Source: Bacteroidetes bacterium UBA7674 (GTDB taxonomy: Bacteria; Bacteroidota; Bacteroidia; Chitinophagales; Chitinophagaceae). From it: a stretch of 64,000 nucleotides of DNA. The notes beneath the pieces were generated by a model, which saw only the letters and a list, made by a program, of their open reading frames with translations, ran no database searches and was not told the origin of the DNA. The translations under genes and the position numbers were made by a program. Positions 6,911 to 16,047 of the stretch are shown here, one piece after another; positions within the stretch are counted from its first letter, which is position 1; each line of letters starts with the position of its first letter. Where the stretch lies: NCBI GenBank assembly GCA_002483105.1, contig DLHG01000011.1, positions 119,993 through 183,992 on the forward strand. Direction: 5' to 3'.

Positions 6911-7987
6911 ATGAACACGACAATACTGCCGGCCAAGCCGAACCATCCAGTATGGCAGCGGTTCGTTCTCCTCTCTGCCCTTGCTTACGAGACCATCGGA
7001 TGCCTGGTGGGTGCTGCATTACTTATTGCCACGCCCGACGGGCGGTCACTAGGTATGCCGGTAGCATCGCTCAATGGCTTCTTTCCCAGCTATCTTATTC
7101 CAGGCATCCTGCTACTGTTTATGAGTGTAATAAATGCACTGGCTTTTATCTCTGTGCTGCGGAGAAAACCAAACGACTGGTTGATGGCCGGGCTCGCTAT
7201 CGGCGGTATGACCATCTGGTTCTGGGTAGAGATAGCAGTGTTTCAGCAGCTACATTGGGCAATGGCTATGTGGGGCCTCCCGGTGTTGCTTGCCGGACTC
7301 GTAGTGATCCCGCTTTTCCCGAGGCCTGTCCTTCAGCGGTCGTTGCTGATGTGTGGTATCATCTCATCGGTTTTGTACGTGGCTATCAATATCATTGTGC
7401 CAACACAATGGGGCGAATACGACTCTGTTACCCAGACGGTCAGCGAGCTGTCGGCCGTTGCAGCACCAACAAGGATGCTATGGGTGGTGCTGTGTACGCC
7501 CTACACTTTCCTGGTCATTGCATTTGCTGTTGGCGTCCGCATGGCATCGGGGGAGAGCAGGAAGTTAAGATGGGTAGGAACTTTACTATTCGCCTACGGT
7601 GCGCTGGGAATACTATGGCCGTTTGCACCCATGCATTTACGGGAAACCCTGGCAGCGGGTGGCGGCACCATTTCAGACACCCTGCATCTTACCCTGGGCG
7701 CGGTTACGGAGGTGATATATATAGTGGCGTTAATTATAGCAGCGACCCTTGGGGGACGTTTTGGTATCTATTCCATCGCTACATTATTATTGCTGGTCGT
7801 TTTCGGCGTACTGACTTTCCTGGAGTCGCCTGAGGTACCCACTAACGGCAGCACTCCTTTTATCGGACTCTGGGAACGGATCAATATCGGAGTTTTCCTT
7901 CTGTGGATGACAGTTTTTGCTTTGAAATTAATGAACAGGAAGAAAGGCCTGGTGTTACCCGATCGCCCTCACCAGCACCGGCAATAA
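6911..7987 (+). CDS. Polytopic membrane protein with C-terminal DUF998 domain
   Basis: 358 aa with about ten hydrophobic helices. The first ~140 residues form a four-helix unit (ETIGCLVGAALLIATPDG, SYLIPGILLLFMSVINAL, WLMAGLAIGGMTIWFWVEI, WGLPVLLAGLVVIPLF). From about residue 148 a DUF998 domain follows, with the telling QWGEYDSVTQTVSELSA, WPFAPMHLRE and SDTLHLTLG stretches. Fusion of a stand-alone four-helix unit with DUF998 is unusual in my experience. The gene appears richer in G+C than its surroundings. Its last 33 bases overlap the convergent transporter gene. Function unknown. Confidence 0.75.
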   Translation: MNTTILPAKPNHPVWQRFVLLSALAYETIGCLVGAALLIATPDGRSLGMPVASLNGFFPSYLIPGILLLFMSVINALAFISVLRRKPNDWLMAGLAIGGMTIWFWVEIAVFQQLHWAMAMWGLPVLLAGLVVIPLFPRPVLQRSLLMCGIISSVLYVAINIIVPTQWGEYDSVTQTVSELSAVAAPTRMLWVVLCTPYTFLVIAFAVGVRMASGESRKLRWVGTLLFAYGALGILWPFAPMHLRETLAAGGGTISDTLHLTLGAVTEVIYIVALIIAATLGGRFGIYSIATLLLLVVFGVLTFLESPEVPTNGSTPFIGLWERINIGVFLLWMTVFALKLMNRKKGLVLPDRPHQHRQ

Positions 7988-9397
7988 ATACCAGCAGAAC
8001 AAACTTATCAGCAGTGCAGATACCAGGTTCATCACGAAGCCGGTGACGACCATGTGTTTGAGTTTTAGTCTGCCGCTGGCGAAGACGATGGCATTGGGTG
8101 GGGTGCCCATGGGCAGCATACCCGCGCAACTGGCGCCGAGTGTCATAGCCATACCTATTTGCAGCGGGTCTATATTCAGGGCTGCGGCCATTCCTGCTAC
8201 TACCGGCGCGAAGACAATTACCTGTGCTACATTGCTCATCACCTCACTCACGAATATTGATACCAATGCTACTGTCAGCACCAGGAAGAAGCCGGGTGTT
8301 ACAAATCCTGCCATGCCTTCTCCGAGTGCTTGTATCAGTCCGGCTTTGCCTAGTTGGTCGGCAAGGGCTATGCCACCGCCGAAGAGTAGTAGTATACCCC
8401 AGGCCATTCGCTTGGTGTCTGTCCATACCAGTAGCGGGGTACTTTCTTTTTCGCCTGACGGGATGATGAACAACAGTATGCCGCCGAATACGGCTATCAT
8501 GGTGTCATCCAGCTTTATGGCTTGCTGCAGGCCATTGATAATATCGCGTGTGATCCATAATGCTGCGGTGAGTACGAATACGAATAGTACACGTTTTTCA
8601 GCTTTGGTCAGCTTGCCTATCTCTTTTATTTCGGCAGCGATCACTTCCTTCACCAGCGTATCAGCGGTTGACTTTACGGGTATCAGGATCTTCGTCATCA
8701 CGAAATAGAGGGTTACCAGCAAAAGCAATGAAATAGGCAGGCATAGTTTCATCCAGTCGGCAAAGCTGAAAACGTAGCCGTTGTTCTTTTCGAGGAAACT
8801 GACGTAGGCTACATTGGGCGGCGTACCGATGATGGTGGCTATACCGCCGAAGTTGCTGGCATAGGCAATGGAGAGTAACAGGCAGATGGAGAGGTTGCGG
8901 GTTTCTTTTTCCCGCCCGTTCTTTTCCAGCACCTGTATCACGCTGAGGGCTATAGGGTACATCATCATGGTAGTGGCGGTGTTGCTCAGCCACATACTTA
9001 AGAAACCTGTTGCCATGATAAAGCCCAGCACGATGCGGTTGCCCGCGGTACCTGTAAGGCGGACGATGTTGAGTGCGATGCGTTTGTGTAAATTCCATTT
9101 CTCAATAGCGAGCCCTATCATAAAGCCGCCGAGGAACAGGAAGATGACGGGATTGGCGTATGATGCTGCTACATCATCCATTTTGCCTATGCCGAGTATG
9201 GGGAACAGTATCAAAGGGAACAGCGCGACTACCGGCATGGGCATAGCTTCTGTCACCCAGCAGATGATCATGAAGCAGCCTATAGCACATACCTTGTTGG
9301 CATTGGCCTCCAGCCCTAAGGGATTACCCCAAATAAGGAGCAATGAAATGAGTGCTGCCGAGAAGAGCGCGAGTATGTGACGGTGTGTCTTTTGCAT
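7955..9397 (-). CDS. SLC13/DASS family sodium:anion symporter
   Basis: 480 aa from the ATG at 9397; an upstream ATG at 9436 adds 13 residues without homology. This is a sodium-coupled importer of di/tricarboxylates or sulfate in the inner membrane. Both sodium-site SNT-type motifs are present: SNTATTMMMYP (about residue 138) in the first half and SNVAQVIVFAP in the second, with the conserved GTPPNVAYVSF and MGTPPNAIVFASG loops that carry the substrate carboxylate site. The length matches VcINDY/SdcS-like members. The substrate cannot be told from the sequence alone. Confidence 0.9.
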   Translation of the reverse strand: MQKTHRHILALFSAALISLLLIWGNPLGLEANANKVCAIGCFMIICWVTEAMPMPVVALFPLILFPILGIGKMDDVAASYANPVIFLFLGGFMIGLAIEKWNLHKRIALNIVRLTGTAGNRIVLGFIMATGFLSMWLSNTATTMMMYPIALSVIQVLEKNGREKETRNLSICLLLSIAYASNFGGIATIIGTPPNVAYVSFLEKNNGYVFSFADWMKLCLPISLLLLVTLYFVMTKILIPVKSTADTLVKEVIAAEIKEIGKLTKAEKRVLFVFVLTAALWITRDIINGLQQAIKLDDTMIAVFGGILLFIIPSGEKESTPLLVWTDTKRMAWGILLLFGGGIALADQLGKAGLIQALGEGMAGFVTPGFFLVLTVALVSIFVSEVMSNVAQVIVFAPVVAGMAAALNIDPLQIGMAMTLGASCAGMLPMGTPPNAIVFASGRLKLKHMVVTGFVMNLVSALLISLFCWYLLPVLVRAIG

Positions 9398-9542
9398 GGT
9401 AATTGAAAGCATTAAGATAGAAATATTTAATGGCAAAGTCGTTGAGACAGAGACTCTTTGGAGCGCCTGAGGGCAGAATGTAGTACTTTGTTAAATTGAC
9501 ATTACAATATGTTAATTATCAATGGTATTTTAACTATTCGGC

Positions 9543-9550
9543 TATATTTG
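9543..9550 (+). promoter_or_regulatory. -7 box of the histidine kinase operon (TATATTTG)
   Basis: Perfect TAnnTTTG followed by CGCCC, 18 nt before the kinase ATG. Confidence 0.5.
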
Positions 9551-9568
9551 CGCCCGACTGTAATATAG

Positions 9569-11557
9569 ATGGAGAGAGAACGACAGTTCATAAGAGTTTC
9601 TGCAGTTGTAATTTTTAGTATTTCGTTTATTGTCCTTTTGGGATGGATATTTGATATCCAGCTTTTCGAAAGCGCATTTCCTGGTTATAAGGGTATGAAG
9701 GTAAATACTGCGATCTGCTTTATGGCTTGCTCGGGCGGGGTGTTTTTTTATGCCCGGAACGAAGTGAAAGATGCCTGGCGCGCTCATTTCCTTGTTTTCC
9801 TTTCAGTCCTCATTTCCGGCATTACTGTTACAGAGTATGCCACGGGTATAGACTTATACATAGATGAACTGTTTATAAAAGATAATAACCAATCTGTTTC
9901 AAATCCGTATCCCGGAAGAATGGCGTTCACTTCTGCCGCCGGTTTTTTATTATTGGGAATAGGGCTGTGGGGTACTACGGGAAGGAAATTGTTCCGGAGT
10001 ATAGCGCAGATGATGTTTCACGTAGTTACCCTTGCCTCTTTTGTAGTGGGGACGGGTTATATATTCCGCGTGCCAACCTTTCAGCGCTTGTCGTTCTTCA
10101 ATTCTATGGCATTTCATTCAGCCCTGTTGATGCTCTTGCTGTCTATTATTGCTTCTGCGCTGCTGCCGCAATTTGGGTTTGCCAGGCTCTTTATGGACAG
10201 GGAGACAGGCAGTGTGATGGCGCGCAGGCTTTTCCCTATCATGTTCTTTGCGGTATTGGCGCTAGGCCTTATAAGGCTGCAGACACACTTGTTTGAGGTA
10301 GTAACGGTGGAAATGGGTATAACGTCATACGGGGCCTTGTTTATTCTCATCAGCCTCTTACTGATACAGAACACTGCCAACAGATTGAACCTGCTTGACC
10401 GTAAACGGAAACAAGCTGAGGCCGAACTAAAAGACCTTAACGCCAACCTGGAAAGTAAAGTGCAGGCGCAGACAAAAGAGTTAAGAGAGAGCAATATAAG
10501 AAACAGGATATTTGTAGAAATGGCACCCAGTGCGATAGCTATGTTTGATACAGAGATGAAGTACATAGCTGCTTCACAGGCGTGGATGGAAGACTATGGG
10601 CTTAATGGCCAGCAAATAATAGGCCGCTCTCACTACGAAATATTCCCGGAGATAGGGGAAGATTGGAAGCAGATACACAGAGCATGTCTAAAAGGAGCGG
10701 TGAACAAAAATTCGGAAGCACATTTTAAAAGGGCCGATGGCACCGACCAATGGCTGATGTGGGATGTACGCCCCTGGTATGCGTCGGAAAATGAGATAGG
10801 CGGGCTGCTGATGTACACAGCTGACATCACCGAGATCAAGAACAGGAAAGAAGAAGTGAAATCGCTGCTGGCAGTATCTGTAGAGCAGAATGAAAGGTTA
10901 AAGAACTTTGCACATATAGTCTCACATAACCTGCGGTCACATTCCGGGAACATATCTGTACTGTTGGAACTCTTTTTGCATGAGCACCCTGAGTTAGCGA
11001 CCAATGAGCTGATAGTACACCAGTTGCAGGCGTCTGAAAATTTAAAGGAAACCATAGCCCATCTGAATGAGGTAGTGGCGATAAATACAACAGTGCTGGA
11101 CAGCATGAAACAACTGAACCTGCACCTGTATATAGAAAGCGCCATGCAGAACGTGGCCCCGGCAGCAGCAGCAAAAAAGGTGATGATCAATAACCATGTA
11201 GGGCGAGACGTTTCTGTAGCTGCGGTGGAAGCATACCTTGATAGTATCATCCTGAATCTTCTTACCAATGGAATTAAATACAGTTCGGCCGACAGGGTCT
11301 CATATATAAATATCAATGCCAGCCGGGAAGGAAGCTATATACTTTTGTCTATAGAGGATAATGGCGTGGGCATGGATATGAAGGTGATAGGGGATAAGAT
11401 ATTCGGGATGTATAAAACTTTTCATGGCAATAGTGACGCAAAGGGAATCGGGTTGTTTATCACCAGGAACCAGGTGGAAGCTATGGGCGGTAAAGTGATC
11501 TGTGAAAGTGAACAAAATGTAGGTACTACCTTCAAGATATATTTAAAGCATGAGTAA
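9569..11557 (+). CDS. PAS-domain sensor histidine kinase
   Basis: 662 aa. An N-terminal half with about seven to eight membrane helices (residues 10-275) probably acts as the sensor; a coiled-coil linker (KRKQAEAELKDLNANLESK) leads to a PAS domain (about 310-425: IFVEMAPSAIAMFDTEMKYI, GRSHYEIFPEI, WDVRPWY, GGLLMYTADITEIK). Then comes a HisKA helix pair with the phospho-accepting H453 in FAHIVSHNLRSH, and an HATPase_c domain with N box LLTNGIKYS, G1 SIEDNGVGMD and G2 GIGLFITRNQV. Its stop overlaps the response regulator start by 8 bases, so the two form a two-component pair. Confidence 0.9.
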   Translation: MERERQFIRVSAVVIFSISFIVLLGWIFDIQLFESAFPGYKGMKVNTAICFMACSGGVFFYARNEVKDAWRAHFLVFLSVLISGITVTEYATGIDLYIDELFIKDNNQSVSNPYPGRMAFTSAAGFLLLGIGLWGTTGRKLFRSIAQMMFHVVTLASFVVGTGYIFRVPTFQRLSFFNSMAFHSALLMLLLSIIASALLPQFGFARLFMDRETGSVMARRLFPIMFFAVLALGLIRLQTHLFEVVTVEMGITSYGALFILISLLLIQNTANRLNLLDRKRKQAEAELKDLNANLESKVQAQTKELRESNIRNRIFVEMAPSAIAMFDTEMKYIAASQAWMEDYGLNGQQIIGRSHYEIFPEIGEDWKQIHRACLKGAVNKNSEAHFKRADGTDQWLMWDVRPWYASENEIGGLLMYTADITEIKNRKEEVKSLLAVSVEQNERLKNFAHIVSHNLRSHSGNISVLLELFLHEHPELATNELIVHQLQASENLKETIAHLNEVVAINTTVLDSMKQLNLHLYIESAMQNVAPAAAAKKVMINNHVGRDVSVAAVEAYLDSIILNLLTNGIKYSSADRVSYININASREGSYILLSIEDNGVGMDMKVIGDKIFGMYKTFHGNSDAKGIGLFITRNQVEAMGGKVICESEQNVGTTFKIYLKHE

Positions 11558-11975
11558 GTTTAAAGTTGCGTGCATCATAGATGATGATCCCATTTACATA
11601 CTGACGACAAAAAAAATAATGGAGCAGGTTGGTTTTTGTGAAGAGATAATAGTTTTTAATAATGGCAGGCAGGCGATAGAAGGTCTGAGTGAGTTATCAG
11701 CGGCAGGCAGGCAAATGCCGGATGTGATATTACTGGATATAAATATGCCGGTGATGGATGGATGGCAGTTTGCTGAAGAATATAAGCAGCTAAGTTTGCC
11801 TTGTAACGCAGATATATACGTTGTGTCTTCCTCGATAGATCCTGAAGATATTAAGCGGGCGCATTTGACGCCTTGTGTGAAGTCTTATCTGACGAAACCA
11901 TTAACGCGGTCTATACTGGAAGGGGTGGTGAATGAACAGCGTGGCGGGGATGCGGGAATGCAGTCCGAAAGCTGA
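11550..11975 (+). CDS. Single-domain response regulator (CheY-like)
   Basis: 141 aa, a receiver domain only, with no DNA-binding output. It has the acidic triad DDD at 11-13, the phospho-acceptor D63 in ILLDINMPVMDGW, the switch VVSSSID and the conserved lysine in SYLTKPLT. It overlaps the histidine kinase gene by 8 bases and is surely its partner. Output is probably by protein contact or phosphorelay. Confidence 0.92.
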   Translation: MSKFKVACIIDDDPIYILTTKKIMEQVGFCEEIIVFNNGRQAIEGLSELSAAGRQMPDVILLDINMPVMDGWQFAEEYKQLSLPCNADIYVVSSSIDPEDIKRAHLTPCVKSYLTKPLTRSILEGVVNEQRGGDAGMQSES

Positions 11976-12005
11976 GTTGTGCTCGTGGCACCCGCTGCTA
12001 CGTAA

Positions 12006-12647
12006 CTATGAGCGGTTCTCTCTCCTGATGAAGAAGAGTACATATACACTTAGCACTGCGGCAAAATAGCACCATACTGATATGAAGTAATTGTTGTACC
12101 ACACGGTTGTTACCAGGTATGATAAAAACAATAACAGTCCGAGGTATCGTAAACCCTTATTCCGGGAGAATAGGGGAGCTACCACTGTGGCGAGCATGTA
12201 AGCCAGTCCGGTAGACCACCAATTGGCGAAAGGGAAGTTCAAATCATAATTAATATGGTGTTCTTCAATTGTGGCGGTAACGGGGTAGCGCAGTAGGCAG
12301 AATAGAAGATACGCTGCTGTGGCGGAGCCTAAAACCGCTAAACAGCCCATCAGCTTTTTGCGCTTCTTCGCCATCTCAAAGGTGAACATAGCATAGGGAA
12401 CGTAAGCGGGCCATACTACCTGCGCAAATGCCAGGAATATATACATGGAGATGTTTTGAAGGTGCTCATAGTAAGGGTTGCATAATGCCAGCCATAACAT
12501 TCCCTCTGACAATTGTTGTATGGAGAAAATGAGCGGAGTAAACGCCAAAATGTATTGCGGCCTTGTTTTTGCCTGCTTTATTGCAACAATGCCTATTACT
12601 GCCAGGCCTGCACTAGCGATAAAACTTGCGGGAGCTGAAAAACACAT
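12006..12647 (-). CDS. DUF6629 family membrane protein
   Basis: 213 aa with six or seven hydrophobic helices. It begins MCFSAPASFIASAGLAVIG and continues IKQAKTRPQYILAFTPLIFS, IQQLSEGMLWL, which are the recognisable start and motif of the DUF6629 family. Function unknown. It is alone on the minus strand, convergent with the two-component pair. No promoter box of the TAnnTTTG type is obvious. Confidence 0.8.
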   Translation of the reverse strand: MCFSAPASFIASAGLAVIGIVAIKQAKTRPQYILAFTPLIFSIQQLSEGMLWLALCNPYYEHLQNISMYIFLAFAQVVWPAYVPYAMFTFEMAKKRKKLMGCLAVLGSATAAYLLFCLLRYPVTATIEEHHINYDLNFPFANWWSTGLAYMLATVVAPLFSRNKGLRYLGLLLFLSYLVTTVWYNNYFISVWCYFAAVLSVYVLFFIRRENRS

Positions 12648-12737
12648 CTAGTTGTTTTTGTTTAGAATCTCCCGACAAACTGCCAGATGATCGTCTCGAT
12701 CTTAAGCGATACTACAAGGTAGGTTATATATGGGTAA

Positions 12738-13127
12738 CTACATCAGGCGTTCTAACCTTCCCTTTCTTTTTACGATATTCTTGTAGTCCCACTGGATAGT
12801 CTTTGATTTTTTGAGCCAGCGTTTGAGGTCTTTGACGTTTATTTGGTCAACGTCGGTGTAGCGGGCTTCGGCGGCTTTGAATTTGCCTTCGGGAGCGAGG
12901 CTGTCTTCTTCAAATGATTGTCCGCTCCAGAAGAGGAGGCGCATGCAGTTCTTGAGTTTCTGGTAACCGACAATGGGATTACCATCTATAAACCATACGG
13001 GTATGCGGTGCCATATTTTATTTTCTGCTTTTCCCATGTTGGCATTGATGACCTCGAATAACAGGTCGGCGATGGCTTTGTCTTCTTCTGCCAAGGCATT
13101 GTGGTATGCTTGTATGTCGGTATTCAT
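12738..13127 (-). CDS. DUF1801 (YdhG-like) protein
   Basis: 129 aa from the ATG at 13127; an ATG at 13151 would add eight residues. The fold markers of DUF1801/YdhG are present: an N-terminal helical half, then ENKIWHRIPVWFIDGNPIVG, LKNCMRLLFWSG and a C-terminal KDLKRWLKKSKTIQWDYKN. Members are small soluble proteins (iron-chaperone-like fold) with unclear roles. Confidence 0.8.
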   Translation of the reverse strand: MNTDIQAYHNALAEEDKAIADLLFEVINANMGKAENKIWHRIPVWFIDGNPIVGYQKLKNCMRLLFWSGQSFEEDSLAPEGKFKAAEARYTDVDQINVKDLKRWLKKSKTIQWDYKNIVKRKGRLERLM

Positions 13128-13213
13128 TTTGTTGTGTGTGAGTAGGGTCAAGATAATGAGAATAGGGTGGATTTCATATCTGTGTGCGTGTTGTTTTCTG
13201 CGTGAGCTGACAT

Positions 13214-13264
13214 CCCCCTAACCCCCTTCGCTTGCACGCACAAGGCCATCGCAAAAAGGGGGAA
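13214..13264. repeat. Intergenic inverted repeat CCCCCTAACCCCCTT type
   Basis: CCCCCTAACCCCCTTCGC on the left and AAAAAGGGGGAATT on the right form an imperfect hairpin. A related but distinct unit from family A. Confidence 0.45.
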
Positions 13265-13350
13265 TTATCGGTGTTTTGAGATAGGCACAAGTTCGCAATC
13301 GCACTATGGCCAGGCTGCAAACTTGCGCCAATGGTGTGGTTTTGCTTTGC

Positions 13351-13436
13351 GCGAGTGTACACCACCCCCAAAACTCAACGCACCGCTATCGCGGAGGCGT
13401 TGAGTTTTGACCCCTCCTCCACAAGGAGGGGTATCG
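13351..13436 (+). repeat. Family A hairpin repeat, copy 5
   Basis: GCGAGTGTACACCACCCCCA, an inner perfect 13-bp stem (CAAAACTCAACGC / GCGTTGAGTTTTG) enclosing CCGCTATCGCGG, then ACCCCTCCTCCACAAGGAGG and GGTATCG. About 38 bp of its left flank is repeated 149 bp downstream (13313 and 13462), so copies 5 and 6 arose by a local duplication. Confidence 0.8.
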
Positions 13437-13498
13437 GTAAAACTATCTTACGCGTAGGCGTGGCTGCAAACTTGCGCCAACGGTGTGGTTTTGCTTTG

Positions 13499-13674
13499 CG
13501 TGAGTGTGCACCACCCCCAATTCCCAAAACCTCCGCTGCCGCGTCGGCTTTGGGAATTGACTCCTCCTCCGAAGACCAGGTCCCCCTGTGCCCGCCCGGA
13601 TGAACTATCCGTTCGGACGGGGGTACTCCTCCCCGCCCGGATGAAAAATCCGTTCGGACGGGGAGGGGTATCGG
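13499..13674 (+). repeat. Family A hairpin repeat, copy 6 (expanded)
   Basis: Starts GCGTGAGTGTGCACCACCCC, inner stem CAATTCCCAAA / TTTGGGAATTG, and then two extra hairpins with GATGAACTATCCGTTCGG and GATGAAAAATCCGTTCGG inserted before the terminal GGAGGGGTATCGG. The flanking 13152-13687 stretch has no gene. Confidence 0.75.
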
Positions 13675-13687
13675 AGTTGTTAATTGA

Positions 13688-14689
13688 TTATGCTATAAAG
13701 CTGACGATCACCCAGAGGGATGTGACTGATATGGCTATCCAGAGGATGATGCCTTGTATCAGTGGCTTGATGCCGACGGCTTTGAGGGTGCTGAGGGACA
13801 ACCCGGCGCCGATGAGGAACAGGGTGAGTGTCAGTCCGGCCTTGGCTGCTTTGATAATGTAAGGCGCTATTACGTCCATTCCCGGCACGTAGGTATTGAC
13901 GATGGTAGCCAGTATGAACAGTCCGATGAACCAGGGGATGTTGATCTTGCCGGAACTTTGTTTGTAGATAACAGCGGTGATGAGTGACAGCGGTATGATC
14001 CACAGGGCGCGGGCGAGCTTTACGGTAGTGGCTATTGTGAGCGCTTCTGTTCCGTACCTGCCTGCTGCGCCTACTACAGAACTGGTATCGTGTATGGCGA
14101 TGGCAGACCATAGTCCGAACTGTGTTTGGGACAGATTGAGTGCATGGCCGATGACGGGGAAAATAAATAGCGCAATTGCGTTGAGGGTGAACACAGTTCC
14201 GAGTGCGACTGATATTTGTTTGTTGTCGGCATTAACTATTGGGGCAACTGCGGCGATGGCGCTGCCTCCGCAAATGGCTGTTCCTGAAGAAATAAGGTAA
14301 GATGCTTTTTTGTCCATCTTCAACAGCTTTGCCAGTAGCGCGCCGAGGATGAACGTGCCGAGGATAGTAGAGACGGTGAGGATGATCCCTTGTCCGCTGG
14401 CTTTTATGGCGCTTTGCAGGGTCATGCCGAAACCGAGTCCGACTACGGATGCTTTCAGGAGTAGTTTGCTTGTTTTGCTGCTTTGTTTAGGATATGGGTT
14501 GCCGATGGTGTTGGCGACTATAAGCCCCAGCAGCAAGGCGAGGGGAGGGGTGATGAGTGGTGTAAGGCACGAAGTCGCTATCAGTATAAAGACAACCTTA
14601 TGCACCCCGGGATCGAGTTGGATGGGTGGTTTTGGGGCAGGCTTTTTAGTGTTGTTAGCCTGCGGTGTACATTCTGAATTGTCTCTCAT
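13688..14689 (-). CDS. YeiH-type putative sulfate exporter family membrane protein
   Basis: 333 aa from the ATG at 14689; the frame extends to an ATG at 14779 but those 30 residues look non-coding. It belongs to Cons_hypoth698 (PF03601, YeiH/YadS-like), with about ten helices. Typical stretches are LGLIVANTIGNP, LLKASVVGLGFGMTL, SSGTAICGGSAIAAVAPIV, FTLNAIALFIFPVIG and HDTSSVVGAAGRYG. Several members are annotated as sulfate or taurine-linked exporters, but the substrate is not proven. A TAGTTTCG box lies at about 14703-14710 upstream. Confidence 0.88.
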   Translation of the reverse strand: MRDNSECTPQANNTKKPAPKPPIQLDPGVHKVVFILIATSCLTPLITPPLALLLGLIVANTIGNPYPKQSSKTSKLLLKASVVGLGFGMTLQSAIKASGQGIILTVSTILGTFILGALLAKLLKMDKKASYLISSGTAICGGSAIAAVAPIVNADNKQISVALGTVFTLNAIALFIFPVIGHALNLSQTQFGLWSAIAIHDTSSVVGAAGRYGTEALTIATTVKLARALWIIPLSLITAVIYKQSSGKINIPWFIGLFILATIVNTYVPGMDVIAPYIIKAAKAGLTLTLFLIGAGLSLSTLKAVGIKPLIQGIILWIAISVTSLWVIVSFIA

Positions 14690-14805
14690 AACTTGGGGCG
14701 AAACTAATAAAGAGTTTTTGTAAGGGGAAATGGGGAGTTTGAAACTGCCATTATTTGTTGGCGTGAGTGAAAAATACACGCGGCAGAAGGTGGAATGTGC
14801 CCCAC

Positions 14806-14892
14806 GCGAGTGGACACCACCCCCAATTCCTGAAGCTTCCGCTATCGCGGTATCTCCAGGAATTGACCCCTCCTCCGAAAGGAGGGGTATCG
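14806..14892 (+). repeat. Family A hairpin repeat, copy 7
   Basis: GCGAGTGGACACCACCCCCA, inner stem CAATTCCTG / CAGGAATTG around CCGCTATCGCGG, then ACCCCTCCTCC and GGAGGGGTATCG. The rest of 14690-14996 shows no gene. Confidence 0.8.
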
Positions 14893-14996
14893 AGACGGTT
14901 TGATTGTTTTTGTGTTTTGGATGAACGAATGGTATTCGTCAATCTGGAGATTGATTGGCGCTGCGACGTAGTCGGAGACTACACCGAGGTGCGAGG

Positions 14997-15278
14997 CTAT
15001 TCGTGAATTATCGGTTCTTTGCCATATTGTTTTACAATAAGTCTAACAATATCATCAAATCGAACTGTATGATCGGAATTTTCTCCTCTTGGAACGACAC
15101 TCTTGCAAAGATTGACGTATGCCGGGGAGGAGTCATAACTAATATATTGAACGAATCCTTCGACAGTGCTTCCATTTCGATAGTGAATTTCTATCGTTTC
15201 TCCACGTGATGAGTCACTTGATGTGATTATTTTTTCGAATTCGCTAGATGTCATTTCATTCAAATTTTTCAATATCAA
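14997..15278 (-). CDS. Hypothetical 93-aa protein of the AT-rich island
   Basis: Not recognised. 93 aa, soluble, acidic N-terminal half (MTSSEFEKIITSSDSSRGET) followed by strands TIEIHYRNGSTVEGFVQYIS and HTVRFDDIVRLIVKQYG, which suggest a small beta-rich, Sm/SH3-like barrel. It is divergent from the CHAT-like gene (gap 88 bases). Base composition is clearly more AT-rich than the housekeeping genes. Confidence 0.5.
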   Translation of the reverse strand: MILKNLNEMTSSEFEKIITSSDSSRGETIEIHYRNGSTVEGFVQYISYDSSPAYVNLCKSVVPRGENSDHTVRFDDIVRLIVKQYGKEPIIHE

Positions 15279-15366
15279 GAAAACATTATAGTGCTAATAA
15301 AGATAACTTTAAAGACTGTACTAGGCACCTTTTATATTATATTTAATTCTTCTTAAAAGTAATGCT

Positions 15367-15963
15367 ATGAAATCTGACTATTTTATAATTGAGTCAATAC
15401 CCCAAGACGATATTACAGACGGTATTATCTTTAATGATTGTCTTAAGTCGACTAGGCAATTTAATCCCGTATATAGATTTGTAAAAGATATAGCAGAATT
15501 CAATAGTGCTATGAGAGAGTATGTTTCATCTGGTTATAAGTATTTATTTATATCCTCTCATGGTGATTTCGAGAACATCAACTTACTTGATGGTGTTATT
15601 AATGCAGAGGATATAGCCGATATGCCTCTGTCATTTGATGGCAGACGTATATTTATGTCAACATGTCAAGGAGGATCATATTTATTTGCTAAAAGCTTTA
15701 TAAGAAAAGGCGCTTATTCAGTTGTAGGATGTCCTGACAGTTTACCTCAGATAATAGCAGTGGCAATGTGGACAACGATGGCAGCTATATTATTAGAAGA
15801 CGTCGGTTTGCATTATAGAGAACTTGATGGGAGTGTGAGTCTCTTAGCTGATATATACAATATTCAACTGAAATACTTCTCGTTTATACGTAATGAATCC
15901 TCTATGAAAGAATATACTTATGAGAGAAACAAAGAACGAGTTAGGAAGGTTTATCCGATCTAA
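15367..15963 (+). CDS. Minimal CHAT/caspase-fold cysteine protease candidate
   Basis: 198 aa, one domain, no signal peptide. It has the two marks of a clan CD (caspase/CHAT) peptidase at the right distance: a strand ending in His, YLFISSHGDFENINLLDG (H65), and 35 residues on, a strand ending in Cys, RIFMSTCQGGSYLF (C100). After that comes the CHAT-like FIRKGAYSVVGCP, then PQIIAVAMWTTMAAIL, the equivalent of the helix after the active-site strand. Most CHAT proteins carry extra repeats or sensors; here none is present, so activation must come from a partner. It lies in an AT-rich island with an unknown gene and a membrane-protein pair. The protease call is inferred from motif and order, not proven. 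Confidence 0.6.
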   Translation: MKSDYFIIESIPQDDITDGIIFNDCLKSTRQFNPVYRFVKDIAEFNSAMREYVSSGYKYLFISSHGDFENINLLDGVINAEDIADMPLSFDGRRIFMSTCQGGSYLFAKSFIRKGAYSVVGCPDSLPQIIAVAMWTTMAAILLEDVGLHYRELDGSVSLLADIYNIQLKYFSFIRNESSMKEYTYERNKERVRKVYPI

Positions 15964-16047
15964 ATAAGCATGGAAGAATCTAGGTGTGTCAATCAGTAAA
16001 TTGACAGCTGTGACGACATAGTCTCCAGCTACATCGTCACAGCGTAT

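Noticed and set aside
6952..7833. A 293-codon open frame on the plus strand overlapping the DUF998 gene
   Set aside because: It is a shadow of the G+C-rich real gene in another frame; its amino-acid order shows no domain, signal or helix pattern, while the DUF998 frame has clear membrane helices.
12648..12737. A small RNA or tRNA in the gap before DUF6629
   Set aside because: No tRNA arm pattern or strong structure; the same holds for the other gaps, and no tRNA or rRNA was found anywhere in the window.
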